Part shown: in pieces, positions 1-6,371 of the stretch
How positions within the stretch are numbered: the first letter of the stretch is position 1
Layout: each line of letters starts with the position of its first letter
NCBI GenBank assembly: GCA_009774615.1
Contig: VSOC01000050.1
Coordinates: forward strand, 13,906 to 24,570
Source: Lachnospiraceae bacterium
Lineage (GTDB): Bacteria; Bacillota; Clostridia; Lachnospirales; Lachnospiraceae
DNA length: 10,665 bases
Direction: 5' to 3'
Translations under genes and position numbers: made by a program
Notes under the pieces: model-generated
What the model saw: the letters and a program-made list of their open reading frames with translations, nothing else
The model's database searches: none
Told to the model about the DNA's origin: nothing

Positions 1-785
1 GGCCGGGAGCACAGAGGGCACCATACAGACCGGGAATGCAGAGGAGAAGCCCTTATGCTTATTACCGAAGTCCCTATGGCTACGGCTACTACCGGGGGCC
101 TTATGGACGCAGACCTATGGTGCCGGGGCGTCCGGGAGCATCGCAGACTCCGGGCACCGCATCAGCTCCGGGTACGTATGCGCCGCCTTCCGTGGATAGA
201 TTTGCAGCGGCAGCCGCCCGGGGAGGAAAAACAGCACCGGCAGCACCGGGCAGATATGCACCGCAGGCTCCGGGTACGTATGCGCCGCCTTCGGTGGATG
301 TATTTGCAGCAGCAGCCGCCCGGGGAGGAAAGGCGGCAAGACCTTACCAAATGGGGATGGCCTACCCCTACGGAAGTCCCTACGGCAGCTATCGGATGAA
401 CTGGCGCGGCTGCGGCTATACCTTTAATCCGGCGGGAAGTGCGGTTTCCCGCAGCTTTCCGGGAAGCGCCGTAAGAAGCGGGGCAGAGATTATCCGTTCC
501 GGGCCGTCAGGCTCTGCGTCAGGTTCGCAGACTTTAAGTTCCTACCAGGGATTAAGCGATCTGGATGCAGGGAGTGCAGGCAGCAGCGGCGGAGTATCGG
601 GAAGCGGGGCAGGATCGACAAACGCCCAAATCGGAGGAAATGAACGCCGTTACCAGGTTTCTGCTGCCGTCCGCGGAGTTTCTTCTTCGGGCGCACAGGT
701 GAAGTATTCGGATATCGGCATCCGGGGCATTTCCCATAACGGCGGTTCGGGAGGACGACAGTTTACCAGGAGGAATTCACGATGA
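1..785 (+). CDS. Pro/Gly/Tyr/Ser-rich protein, 5'-truncated (possible C-terminal tail of a VirB6/TrbL-like T4SS membrane protein)
   Basis: The reading frame (first full codon at 3) is open to the left edge, and the codons before the ATG at 36 encode the same Pro/Gly/Arg/Tyr-rich composition. That ATG has no good ribosome binding site, so the true start is probably outside the window. The visible part has no membrane helix or signal peptide. It begins with Tyr-Gly-Pro-Arg low-complexity sequence, then holds two copies of a 22-residue unit (APGTYAPPSVD followed by FAAAAARGGK, residues 44-65 and 78-99 counted from the ATG at 36), then a Ser/Gly-rich linker and a basic end. The stop codon overlaps the start of the VirB4 gene (ATGA), which suggests translational coupling. 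In Gram-positive transfer operons a polytopic VirB6/TrbL-like protein with a hydrophilic tail often precedes the PrgI/VirB4 genes, so this may be such a tail. That is an inference from position only; no conserved domain is recognised. Confidence 0.6.
   Translation, partial: PGAQRAPYRPGMQRRSPYAYYRSPYGYGYYRGPYGRRPMVPGRPGASQTPGTASAPGTYAPPSVDRFAAAAARGGKTAPAAPGRYAPQAPGTYAPPSVDVFAAAAARGGKAARPYQMGMAYPYGSPYGSYRMNWRGCGYTFNPAGSAVSRSFPGSAVRSGAEIIRSGPSGSASGSQTLSSYQGLSDLDAGSAGSSGGVSGSGAGSTNAQIGGNERRYQVSAAVRGVSSSGAQVKYSDIGIRGISHNGGSGGRQFTRRNSR
165..332 (+). repeat. Two in-frame copies of a ~66-bp coding repeat
   Basis: Copy 1 spans about 165-230 and copy 2 about 267-332, offset by 102 bp (34 codons). By eye they differ at four positions in about 65. 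Both encode the same 22 residues except for one substitution (Arg to Val after PPSVD). The high nucleotide identity suggests a recent in-frame duplication inside the low-complexity protein. Confidence 0.85.
768..773 (+). promoter_or_regulatory. Ribosome binding site for the VirB4 gene
   Basis: A perfect AGGAGG lies 8 nt before the ATG at 782, inside the end of the preceding gene. It fixes the VirB4 start and supports coupled translation across the ATGA overlap. Confidence 0.85.
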
Positions 786-3478
786 GGATTATACCCAAAA
801 AAACAAAGGTGGCAATGGAATTTTTTAAGGGCGTCGAGATACCGGACGTACTTATCGGCATTGTCGGCCTGTCCATGGTGATCTCGGTGATTTTTTCCAA
901 CCTGCCCTTCCGCCTGTGGATTGGCGCGGGCTTAGCTGTACTGTTTGGCGCATCCGTCGTCCCCGTCGAGGGGGAAAAAGCCTATATGATGGTGTACAAC
1001 GGCTTAAAATACATCGCCCGTTTCCGCCGCTTTCAGGAAGCCCCGGAAAAAAAGGGCATACCCTCTGTCCGGGACATTACGCCATTTACCGGAATCGACG
1101 GAAACTTTATCGAATACGGCGGGGAATACTACGGCATTGCCGTAAATATCCCTGACATTGAATTTAAGTTTTATACCTTACAGCGGCAGAACCAGATGAT
1201 CGATCAGGTCTTTGGATCGGTGCTCAGAACTATTTCCGGCACGGAAACCGCAGCCCTGGTAAAAATCGACCGCCCGGTGCTCTATGATTCCTACATTGAC
1301 ACGGAACACCGGAAAATCCGTGAACTGGAGGAGGCTTTTGTCAACGGGCTGCTGAACGAGGAAGAATTAACCACCCGCGTCGGCATTATCTATGACCGCA
1401 TGGAGCAGATTCATTTCATCAATGAAAAGGAAAAGGTGTACATTCCCTTCCACTATCTGCTGTTTTTTCATAAGGATAAGGATTTGCTGTTAAGCCAGGC
1501 GCAGACCATGATTGAAACCATGAACAGCGACGATATGCAGTGCCATATTCTTTCCGAAAAGGAGCTTGCCGTCTTTTTAAAATATAATTACACCCTGGAT
1601 TTTGACGAGCGGGAGGCCGCCGGGCTTTCCAGGGATGAGTACATGGACTGGATACTGCCCAGGGAAATCCGCTTTACCAGCCGCACTGTCCAGTACGACG
1701 ATCTGATCACCCACAATTTCCGCATCACCGACTACCCGACCATGGTGGGCAATGCCTGGGGCAGCACCCTGTTTAACCGTCCGGGAACCAAGGTGGTGAT
1801 GAAAATGAAGATGGTGGACCGCTACAAGGGCATCCGTCAGATTGACCATGCCATCGACGAACTGCGGGAACAGGCCAATTCCACGGGAAAAACCAGCCGT
1901 CTTATGGAACTCCAGACCCATGTGGATACCTTAGCGGAGGTTCTTGCCATGCTCCAGAGCGATAACGAAACGCTTCTGGATGTCAATTTATATGTAACCG
2001 CCTACGACTATGAACTCTCGGAAGAAATGAAGCACCCGCAGGCGGGAAAGGCAAAAGCAGGTCTGCCCTCGCTCTCGCTGAAAAAGCAGATCAAGCGGGC
2101 ATTGTCCGAGGAAAGCTTCCGATCCTCCGATAACTATGTGCAGCAGTTTGAAGCCTACGCCTCCACGCAGGTTTCCGGCTATGACGCTTTTCGGCGGGTC
2201 AGCCGGGGTATCCATTCCAGCTCGGTTGCCGCCGCCTTTCCCTTTGTCAATATGAGTTTAAGCGACCCGAACGGCGTCTGCATCGGCGACAGCGGGGGAA
2301 GGCCGGTGTTTATCGACTTTTTTGTGCGCAACAAGGATCGGGTAAACAGCAATATGGTGGTTATCGGAAAATCAGGCAGCGGCAAATCCTACGCCACCAA
2401 GACGATTCTGGCAAACCTTGCCGCCGATAACAGCAAAATCTTTATCCTTGACCCGGAAAACGAGTATTACGGCCTGGCGGAAAACTTAAACGGAAAGATT
2501 ATCGATGTGGGAAGCGCAACCCAGGGCCGGTTAAATCCGTTCCATATTATTTCCAGCCTTTCCGACGAGGGGGAGGATGAGGAGGAAAGCATTAACACCA
2601 GCTTCAGCACTCATCTGCAGTTTCTGGAAGAGTTTTACCGCCAGATCCTGCCCGGCATCGAGCCGGACGCGCTGGAATACCTCAATAATATCACCGTGCG
2701 GATGTATGAGGCAAAGGGCATTGACGCCGAAACCAATTTAGGCGAACTTGAGCCGGACGATTATCCGATTTTCGACGATCTGTACGATAAGATTTTAAAT
2801 GACTACCAGGTGGCAACCGGGGAGTACAGCAAGGAAAACCTGCGCGTGCTGCTCAACTACATCTCAAAATTTGCCACAGGCGGAAGAAACGCCCTGCTCT
2901 GGAACGGCCCGGCCTCGATTTCGACGAACGAAAACTTTATCGTCTTTAACTTCCAGTCCCTGCTGGCAAATAAAAACAATATGATTGCCAACGCACAGAT
3001 GCTTCTGGTATTAAAATGGCTGGACAATGAGATTATCAAAAACCGGGATTACAACATCCGCTATCAGGCGGAGAGGAAGATTATTGTCGTTATCGATGAA
3101 GCCCATGTGTTTATCGACAGCAAGTATCCCATTGCCCTGGATTTTATGTACCAGCTGGCAAAGCGTATCCGAAAGTATAATGGTATGCAGATCATCATTA
3201 CCCAGAATATCGCGGACTTTGTGGGAACGGAGGAGCTGGCAAGGAAATCTACCGCCATTATCAATGCCTGTCAGTATTCCTTTATCTTTCCGCTCTCGCC
3301 CAACGATATGCATGATCTGTGCAGGCTGTATGAAAAGGCAGGAGCCATTAACGAGAGCGAGCAGGAGGAAATCGTCAATAACGGCAGGGGCCGCGCCTTC
3401 GTGGTGACTTCCCCGTCCAGCCGGACCGGAATCAATATCACGGCAACTAAGGATATGGAGCGGTTATTTACCGTTTAA
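782..3478 (+). CDS. virB4: VirB4-family T4SS ATPase with fused N-terminal PrgI-like membrane domain
   Basis: This 898-residue protein is the energising ATPase of a Gram-positive type IV secretion/conjugation machine, acting at the cytoplasmic face of the membrane. Residues 1-90 look like a PrgI-family domain: an IPKK start, a GVEIPDVLIG segment, two membrane helices (about 22-39 and 46-62) and a basic end (IARFRR). The VirB4 body follows. It carries Walker A GKSGSGKS at 529-536, the DPENEYYGL motif shortly after it, RLNPF, Walker B IIVVIDEAH with D772 and E773, and a TQN motif with Q808. PrgI and VirB4 are normally separate neighbouring genes, and VirB4 alone is usually about 650-800 residues, which agrees with a fusion of about 100 extra residues. 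The frame is intact and all ATPase motifs look functional. The start is set by an AGGAGG 8 nt upstream. The family call is very secure; the PrgI assignment of the N-terminus is good but by eye. Confidence 0.95.
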   Translation: MRIIPKKTKVAMEFFKGVEIPDVLIGIVGLSMVISVIFSNLPFRLWIGAGLAVLFGASVVPVEGEKAYMMVYNGLKYIARFRRFQEAPEKKGIPSVRDITPFTGIDGNFIEYGGEYYGIAVNIPDIEFKFYTLQRQNQMIDQVFGSVLRTISGTETAALVKIDRPVLYDSYIDTEHRKIRELEEAFVNGLLNEEELTTRVGIIYDRMEQIHFINEKEKVYIPFHYLLFFHKDKDLLLSQAQTMIETMNSDDMQCHILSEKELAVFLKYNYTLDFDEREAAGLSRDEYMDWILPREIRFTSRTVQYDDLITHNFRITDYPTMVGNAWGSTLFNRPGTKVVMKMKMVDRYKGIRQIDHAIDELREQANSTGKTSRLMELQTHVDTLAEVLAMLQSDNETLLDVNLYVTAYDYELSEEMKHPQAGKAKAGLPSLSLKKQIKRALSEESFRSSDNYVQQFEAYASTQVSGYDAFRRVSRGIHSSSVAAAFPFVNMSLSDPNGVCIGDSGGRPVFIDFFVRNKDRVNSNMVVIGKSGSGKSYATKTILANLAADNSKIFILDPENEYYGLAENLNGKIIDVGSATQGRLNPFHIISSLSDEGEDEEESINTSFSTHLQFLEEFYRQILPGIEPDALEYLNNITVRMYEAKGIDAETNLGELEPDDYPIFDDLYDKILNDYQVATGEYSKENLRVLLNYISKFATGGRNALLWNGPASISTNENFIVFNFQSLLANKNNMIANAQMLLVLKWLDNEIIKNRDYNIRYQAERKIIVVIDEAHVFIDSKYPIALDFMYQLAKRIRKYNGMQIIITQNIADFVGTEELARKSTAIINACQYSFIFPLSPNDMHDLCRLYEKAGAINESEQEEIVNNGRGRAFVVTSPSSRTGINITATKDMERLFTV

Positions 3479-3485
3479 CCTGCCT

Positions 3486-3545
3486 TTGCTGTGAATATGT
3501 GAACAGTAGCGGTTAAGGGTGGTTGCTGTGAATGTGTGAACGGTA
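3486..3545 (+). repeat. Imperfect 23-nt direct repeat in the spacer after virB4
   Basis: The unit TTGCTGTGAATATGTGAACA (first 20 of 23 nt) at 3486-3508 recurs at 3523-3545 with two A-to-G differences. The copies are offset by 37 nt, and each is followed within a few bases by TTAAGG. The spacer has no obvious terminator. The role is unknown: it may be a small tandem duplication or a paired protein-binding site. Confidence 0.7.
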
Positions 3546-3561
3546 ATTAAGGTTTTGCAGG

Positions 3562-3603
3562 AAGGAGCATTTGCAATGAACAGAATAAAAAGCCGCACAG
3601 GAG
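3562..3603 (+). promoter_or_regulatory. Two alternative ribosome binding sites for the solute-binding-like lipoprotein
   Basis: AAGGAG at 3562-3567 sits 8 nt before ATG 3576. AGGAG at 3599-3603 sits 8 nt before an in-frame GTG at 3612. Both are well placed. The upstream one gives a 12-residue longer cytoplasmic n-region before the same lipoprotein signal. Confidence 0.6.
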
Positions 3604-4379
3604 AATATCCGGTGAAAAAACGGCTGGCGGTGCGGACGGTGCTGGCGCTTGTGCTGGTGCTTGCTTTTCCCGGCGGCATAACCGGATGCCGGAAAAAACA
3701 GGACAATGAAATCGAAGCCATCCGCAAAGCAGGGGTTTTACAGGTAGCCATCGTGGAAACCGGAAGCCGCTTCACCCGAAAAGAGGGGGAAACCGTCGTC
3801 GGGCAGGAACCGGATCTGGCAGAATATATTGCCGACACCCTGGGCGTGAAGCCGTCCTATCAGGTGTGCAGCAGAGAAGAAGTCCTGCAAAAACTTGACC
3901 AGGGCGAAGCGGATATTGCCCTGGGCTGCATTAACGGGACGAACAGCTTAGCGGCGGATTATCAGATTTCCACCCCCTATGCCAGGGGAAATATCTATGC
4001 GGTGACGAAAACCGGGGATTATGTCCTGACCACGGGGGCGTTTGAAGATTCGTCCCTGGGCGTGGAAAAAGGACTTGACGAAGAAACCCGGAGTGCGCTC
4101 TATGCTGCAGAAGGAATCCGCATCACCGATTTTTCTTCCGTCCAGGATGCAGCCGCTGCGTTGAAGGAGGAGAGCATACGCGCCTATATCTGCCATGAGG
4201 AACAGGCAAAGGCCCTTCTGGCAGATCCGGCCCTGCAGGTGCAGAATATCGTTAATCTGGAGCCGGAGGAATTTGTTATCGCAGCACCAAAATCCAGCCA
4301 GACCCTGGTAAACGGGATTAATACACTGATTCAGCAATTTGTGGAAAGCGCGGAAAATGCAGAAAGCCAGGATAGCTGA
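3576..4379 (+). CDS. Family 3 solute-binding-protein-like lipoprotein in the transfer operon
   Basis: The 267-residue product (255 if GTG 3612 is used) has a basic n-region, a hydrophobic stretch and a lipobox ending ITGC, with the modified Cys at 38, so it should be lipid-anchored outside the membrane. The mature part follows the SBP_bac_3 pattern (periplasmic amino-acid-binding fold): GVLQVAIVETG at the start, GQEPDLAEYIADTLG, VLQKLDQGEADIALG, ISTPYARG, a second lobe from about DSSLGVEKG, then ALKEESIRAYI near 197-205. In amino-acid-binding members an Arg in the TPER-like motif and an Asp in the DAYIxD-like motif hold the ligand. Here, by eye alignment, the matching positions are L125 and H207, so classical amino-acid binding may be lost. 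No ABC permease or ATPase gene is adjacent, and the gene sits between virB4 and surface-protein genes. A structural, sensing or adhesion role in the secretion apparatus is more likely than nutrient import; this is inferred. Confidence 0.85.
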   Translation: MNRIKSRTGEYPVKKRLAVRTVLALVLVLAFPGGITGCRKKQDNEIEAIRKAGVLQVAIVETGSRFTRKEGETVVGQEPDLAEYIADTLGVKPSYQVCSREEVLQKLDQGEADIALGCINGTNSLAADYQISTPYARGNIYAVTKTGDYVLTTGAFEDSSLGVEKGLDEETRSALYAAEGIRITDFSSVQDAAAALKEESIRAYICHEEQAKALLADPALQVQNIVNLEPEEFVIAAPKSSQTLVNGINTLIQQFVESAENAESQDS

Positions 4380-4411
4380 AACATCTTTTTGAAGGCAGAG
4401 GCGAGGAAACT

Positions 4412-4723
4412 ATGGCATATTTTGACAGTACAAAAAACCGGGCATTGTGGGAGATTCGGTTAGCCGAATTAAAAAAAGAGCGGGCAGCCAGAGAAGCAGG
4501 GGGCGGCGCAGGGGCCGGACTGACCCAAAACCAGCCCCAGGTAAAGACCGCCAATCCTACGAGGGTGCGGGTCAGCTATCAGCAGCTTCTTCAGGAGGAG
4601 GCAAAGGCTTTGGCAAAAGCAAAAAAGCATGAGGGCCGGGGAATCGAACGAAGAAAAGCACCGGAGCAAAAAAAAGAAACAGAACACCAAAAAGAGGCAG
4701 GCGTCTATGAAAAGAGCCGTTAA
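4412..4723 (+). CDS. Small charged soluble protein of the transfer operon, unknown function
   Basis: This 103-residue protein has no signal peptide and no membrane helix, so it is predicted to be cytoplasmic. It starts MAYFDSTKNRALWEIRLAEL and continues as a Lys/Glu/Arg-rich helix to about residue 28. A Gly/Ala linker follows, then a short motif NPTRVRVSYQQLLQEEAKAL, and finally a strongly basic, Gln/Lys/Glu-rich tail. A GAGG lies a few bases before the ATG. The gene begins 32 nt after the lipoprotein stop, and its last 17 nt overlap the next gene (ATG 4707), which supports co-translation. I do not recognise a named family. The composition would suit a small accessory or adaptor protein binding a T4SS component or nucleic acid, but nothing in the sequence proves that. 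Confidence 0.7.
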   Translation: MAYFDSTKNRALWEIRLAELKKERAAREAGGGAGAGLTQNQPQVKTANPTRVRVSYQQLLQEEAKALAKAKKHEGRGIERRKAPEQKKETEHQKEAGVYEKSR

Positions 4724-5792
4724 ATCCTATATTTTTATTGCCGCAGTTATCGCCCTTTCCCTCTGTTTTTGGCAAAGGGCAGAGGCAAGCGAGGTTGAAC
4801 TCTGGGACGAAGAATTGTCAGATGAAGATTTTCTGAACGAAGAACTGTCCGAGGATGACCAGGAAGAGGTGGACGCCTGGGTGGAGCAGTATTTTCAGGA
4901 ATTGGATATGGGAAGCCTTCCCAGCGGAATGCAGGAGCTTGAACGGATTACCGATCCGGAAATATCTACGGAGCTGACCGAAGAGGGGAAGCTGCTCAGC
5001 CGTTTTCCCAACCAGGGCTATTTTATCAGCACGGTACCTGACGGTATGCTCAGCAGCCAGCCGGTGGAACTGTCGCTTTCTTCCGGCTGCGTGGCGATTA
5101 TCGAGCATAACAAAACCTCGCAGCCCCTGACCAGCAGCCGGCAGTTTACCCAGGAGGGAGCCTATGTTATTCGTATTTTATCCTACCAGGCACCCGGGGA
5201 GAACTACCAGGCGCAGGATTATGCTCTCTATGAAACCAGCCTGTCGTTTACTATCCTTGGCGAAGTGACCAGCCGGATAGGGGCCGTTCCCGCACCCGAA
5301 GGCTTTCAGATCCGCCGTGTCACGCGGGATGGAAAGGACCTGCCCGTCGAAAATCCGAGATGCTTCTTTCTGACCAGGGACGGCAGCTACACCGTTTCGT
5401 ATGCGGCAAAAGAAAATGCCCTGGAGCAAGCCACGATAGGGGAAACCGCATTTACCCTCGACACAACCGCTCCCTTCCTCTCCTTTTCGCAGGAGTTAGA
5501 AAACGGGGAGCTTGCCTCAGGGATGCTGGAATTTTACCCTTCCGAGGAAAACTGCCGGATTTATATGAGTTATAACGGCGAACAGGGCTATGCTGTCAGC
5601 AATCAGCTCACCGTTGCCGGGTATTATCGCCTGGAAATCGAGGACGAAGCCGGAAACCGTAGAGAATACCATCTGCGCATTCGCCCCAGCTACCATCTGT
5701 TTGATGCAAGGATAATTATCGCGGGAATCCTTTTCCTTATTGTCGTGGCAGTGTGGATGATGATGCAGAGAAGGAATATGCAGGTGCTGTAA
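4707..5792 (+). CDS. Secreted, C-terminally membrane-anchored protein with three Ig-like modules
   Basis: The start chosen is ATG 4707, because it is preceded by AGAGG and gives a typical signal peptide (MKRAVKSYIFIAAVIALSLC, likely cleavage after AEA at residue 27). An in-frame ATG at 4629 would add 26 Lys-rich residues but has no nearby ribosome binding site. The 361-residue precursor has an extremely acidic mature N-terminus (about 28-75). Three beta-rich modules follow, then a single membrane helix (about 336-353) and a short basic tail (QRRNMQVL) inside the cell. Each module ends with the same type of strand, a Gly then Tyr then alternating hydrophobics: GAYVIRI (Y153), GSYTVSY (Y228) and GYYRLEI (Y306), spaced 75 and 78 residues apart. 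The third module starts DTTAP and holds EDEAGN, as in bacterial Ig-like repeats. It is probably a cell-surface component of the transfer apparatus, involved in adhesion, mating contact or scaffolding. The function is inferred; the topology is well supported. Confidence 0.85.
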   Translation: MKRAVKSYIFIAAVIALSLCFWQRAEASEVELWDEELSDEDFLNEELSEDDQEEVDAWVEQYFQELDMGSLPSGMQELERITDPEISTELTEEGKLLSRFPNQGYFISTVPDGMLSSQPVELSLSSGCVAIIEHNKTSQPLTSSRQFTQEGAYVIRILSYQAPGENYQAQDYALYETSLSFTILGEVTSRIGAVPAPEGFQIRRVTRDGKDLPVENPRCFFLTRDGSYTVSYAAKENALEQATIGETAFTLDTTAPFLSFSQELENGELASGMLEFYPSEENCRIYMSYNGEQGYAVSNQLTVAGYYRLEIEDEAGNRREYHLRIRPSYHLFDARIIIAGILFLIVVAVWMMMQRRNMQVL

Positions 5793-5840
5793 AGATCCGC
5801 AGACGGAATATGAATTATGCTGAAGCTTTGCAGACGGATT

Positions 5841-5882
5841 ATCCTGTACAAAATATCCTGCACAAAATATCCTGCATAAAAA
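5841..5882 (+). repeat. Three 14-nt tandem repeats upstream of the pilin gene
   Basis: Units are ATCCTGTACAAAAT (5841-5854), ATCCTGCACAAAAT (5855-5868) and ATCCTGCATAAAAA (5869-5882). The first two differ at one base, and the third differs from the second at two. A 14-nt period is not a full helical turn multiple, so it need not be an operator array; replication slippage is an alternative. Confidence 0.85.
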
Positions 5883-5906
5883 AGAATAGAAAAAATTTGA
5901 TTGTTC

Positions 5907-5963
5907 CTGTTTTTTCCTTGTAAGAAAGTTAAGCGCCGGACGGCATCCATCAGGAAAAAGCAG
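5907..5963 (+). promoter_or_regulatory. Possible RNA stem in the pilin leader
   Basis: CTGTTTTTTCCT (5907-5918) can pair with AGGAAAAAGCAG (5952-5963) over 12 positions including one G-U. The 33-nt interior contains a smaller GCC-GGAC-GGC hairpin (5935-5944). The U-run is on the 5' arm, so this is not an intrinsic terminator for the + strand. It leaves the pilin ribosome binding site about 36 nt downstream in unstructured A/G-rich sequence. Function is inferred, and chance pairing of AT-rich arms is possible. Confidence 0.35.
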
Positions 5964-5998
5964 CTGCAATAGATCAAGAATTAAACAGAAAAAGAAAG

Positions 5999-6004
5999 AG
6001 GAGG
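5999..6004 (+). promoter_or_regulatory. Ribosome binding site deciding the pilin start
   Basis: A perfect AGGAGG lies 7 nt before ATG 6012 but only 1 nt before the in-frame ATG at 6006. ATG 6012 is therefore the start. The strong site fits high expression of a pilin. Confidence 0.85.
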
Positions 6005-6011
6005 AATGGTA

Positions 6012-6320
6012 ATGTTTTTTACAATCTTAACAGGAGCAGGAGCAAACCCGTTTGATACGGTAAGTAAGCCCATTATTGAATTATTAAACATGGCGCTGAC
6101 CCCGGCATTAGGCATTGTCGGTGCGCTGGGGGCAATTTATTGCATTATTCTTGGGGCAAAATTAGCCAAGGCCGAGGAGCCGCAGGATCGGGAGAAGGCA
6201 AAGAACAGCTTAAAGAATGCCATTGTGGGATTTGTGCTGATTTTTGTGCTGATCGTGGTATTAAAACTCGGCATGACAGCAATGCAGTCCTGGATGAGCA
6301 GCAGTATCAGCACACAGTAG
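6012..6320 (+). CDS. T4SS pilin-like subunit (VirB2/TrbC-type), two membrane helices
   Basis: This 102-residue membrane protein has a short N-terminal region (FTILTGAGANPFDTVSKPI), a first helix at about 31-51 (TPALGIVGALGAIYCIILGA) and a charged cytoplasmic loop at 53-69 (AKAEEPQDREKAKNSLKNA). A second helix spans about 70-91, and a Ser-rich tail ends at residue 102. This matches the size, topology and loop style of Gram-positive T4SS pilins of the VirB2/TrbC type, where a Gly/Ala-rich helix, a charged loop and the NAIVGFVLI-like second helix are typical. It would form the polymer or channel lining driven by the VirB4 ATPase encoded upstream. Unlike Gram-negative VirB2, no long cleaved signal peptide is visible. 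The start is set by an AGGAGG at 7 nt. A strong hairpin follows the gene, which may favour pilin messenger over downstream genes. Confidence is high for the T4SS pilin class and lower for an exact family. Confidence 0.85.
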   Translation: MFFTILTGAGANPFDTVSKPIIELLNMALTPALGIVGALGAIYCIILGAKLAKAEEPQDREKAKNSLKNAIVGFVLIFVLIVVLKLGMTAMQSWMSSSISTQ

Positions 6321-6371
6321 GGCTAACATGGGCGATTTGTCGCTGCCTGCAGCTTCACCGTAACCATTTTT

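Larger units (their letters stand above)
5793..6011 (+). other. 219-nt non-coding leader ahead of the pilin gene
   Basis: No plausible gene lies here. The stretch holds two copies of GCAGACGGA (starting at 5799 and 5830), three 14-nt tandem repeats, an AT-rich run, a possible long-range stem and an A/G-rich approach to the pilin start. It is much longer than the other gaps in the operon (32-174 nt), so it may hold a promoter or RNA control element for pilin expression. I could not find a convincing -35/-10 pair. Confidence 0.5.

Noticed and set aside
115..350. Minus-strand and +1-frame ORFs of 60-115 codons across the first gene
   Set aside because: They are shadows of the GC-rich repeated coding sequence, with Cys/Arg/Pro-rich nonsense composition and no ribosome binding sites.
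3464..3838. 124-codon minus-strand ORF across the spacer and lipoprotein start
   Set aside because: It runs through the direct repeats and the real signal peptide region in antisense, and shows no domain or start signal.
4668..4676. A8-G run as a programmed frameshift site between the small protein and the Ig-like protein
   Set aside because: A -1 slip from the small-protein frame does not enter the downstream frame, and ordinary initiation at 4707 explains the layout.
4629..4706. Longer start for the Ig-like protein giving a Lys-rich 26-residue extension
   Set aside because: There is no ribosome binding site near 4629, and the ATG at 4707 gives a standard signal peptide with a nearby AGAGG.
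5897..5926. Possible promoter TTGATT with TAAGAA about 18 nt downstream
   Set aside because: The -10 match is only about three of six bases, too weak to call in AT-rich sequence.
5517..5977. Minus-strand ORFs of 95 and 150 codons covering the pilin leader
   Set aside because: They read antisense through a well-supported membrane helix and the tandem repeats; the composition is Cys/Phe/Ser-rich and not protein-like.
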